DNA of 33,535 bases. Origin: Dehalococcoidia bacterium. GTDB lineage: Bacteria; Chloroflexota; Dehalococcoidia; Lucifugimonadales; Lucifugimonadaceae. How positions within the stretch are numbered: the first letter of the stretch is position 1; the number at the start of each line of letters is the position of its first letter. Below, piece after piece: positions 33,362-33,535 of this stretch. A model generated the notes under the pieces. That model made no database searches. It was not told where the DNA came from and saw only the letters and a list, made by a program, of their open reading frames with translations. The stretch covers positions 1-33,535 of the forward strand of contig JAJEGY010000003.1 of NCBI GenBank assembly GCA_022819585.1, in the 5' to 3' direction. A program made the position numbers and the translations under genes.

Positions 33362-33367
33362 CCAGCC

Positions 33368-33535
33368 ATGGTCGAGTGGCTCGGAATTGAGCACCTGTTC
33401 GAGCTTTCCACGGGAGATAAGATCGCCGCCTTCTGCGCCCCTCTCGTAATCTTCATCGCCCTCTCGACCCTGGCGGTGCTCCTGCCCGGCAAGTGGGTCC
33501 TCGGATACGCCACCGACGAGAGGACCGGCAAGCCC
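33368..33535 (+). CDS. Membrane protein, N-terminal fragment; possible ERG24/DHCR7-like sterol reductase
   Basis: The first 56 codons are present, running off the right edge. A short soluble start (MVEWLGIEHLFELSTGD) leads into a hydrophobic helix (about residues 19-39), followed directly by LPGKWVLGYATDERTGKP. The LPG-x-x-V/W-x-G-x-x-x-D pattern after the first helix resembles the loop of delta-14/C-7 sterol reductases, where it is followed by a tyrosine-rich NG motif not visible here. Fifty-six residues are too few for a firm call. The strong Shine-Dalgarno supports the gene itself. Confidence 0.55.
   Translation, partial: MVEWLGIEHLFELSTGDKIAAFCAPLVIFIALSTLAVLLPGKWVLGYATDERTGKP

Overview
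The window reads as chromosomal DNA from an uncultured, moderately GC-rich bacterium. It holds about 33 protein genes. I see no rRNA, tRNA, integrase, transposase or CRISPR array. The mix of short single-domain enzymes (GNAT, VOC, DUF1801, SRPBCC, SDR), amine or amino-acid-type FAD oxidoreductases, a GMC oxidoreductase, a GH172-type protein and several families of small palindromic dispersed repeats resembles marine or sponge-associated Chloroflexota (SAR202/Dehalococcoidia-like). That placement is inference from gene content; I cannot test it here.

Layout. 1-5.8 kb: the 5' two-fifths or so of an RND/MMPL exporter, an AraC/GyrI-type regulator, a DUF1801 protein and a two-gene ABC exporter. 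5.9-9.8 kb: a GNAT, an SRPBCC protein, a 30-residue membrane peptide, a GH172/DUF2961 protein and a secreted fibronectin-III protein. 9.8-15.1 kb: a methyltransferase, a three-gene operon (FMN reductase, YdeI-like, VOC) and a convergent operon (GMC oxidoreductase, TIM-barrel isomerase, GNAT). 15-17.5 kb: two repeat-rich intergenic regions around a small ABM-like gene and a type I phosphodiesterase. 17.5-21.4 kb: 3-methyladenine glycosylase, ABC-F ATPase, CPBP protease and a VOC protein. 21.4-27.4 kb: a protein with the full signature set of a sterol C-24 methyltransferase, diverging from a cluster of an unusual homocysteine S-methyltransferase-family protein, two FAD oxidoreductases and an SDR. 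27.4-31.4 kb: a defence patch with a compact restriction-modification pair and a large AT-richer ATPase carrying two N-terminal nucleoside-deoxyribosyltransferase/TIR-like domains. 31.4-33.5 kb: two DUF1801 genes, an SDR, and the start of a membrane protein that may be a sterol reductase of the ERG24/DHCR7 type.

Most notable points. (1) The sterol methyltransferase-like gene, with a possible second sterol gene 11 kb away. (2) The restriction-modification pair lies between two gapless 87-bp direct repeats of about 85% identity: the 3' end of the upstream SDR gene and a decayed copy of it. This suggests insertion with long target duplication, or loss of a second SDR. (3) The tandem NDT/TIR-like plus STAND-like ATPase gene is a candidate anti-phage effector. 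(4) The dispersed 44-bp double-hairpin repeat occurs twice, and one copy appears to supply the ribosome binding site of a FAD oxidoreductase.

Starts were re-chosen by Shine-Dalgarno position wherever the longest frame was implausible. Several genes use TTG or GTG starts overlapping an upstream stop.
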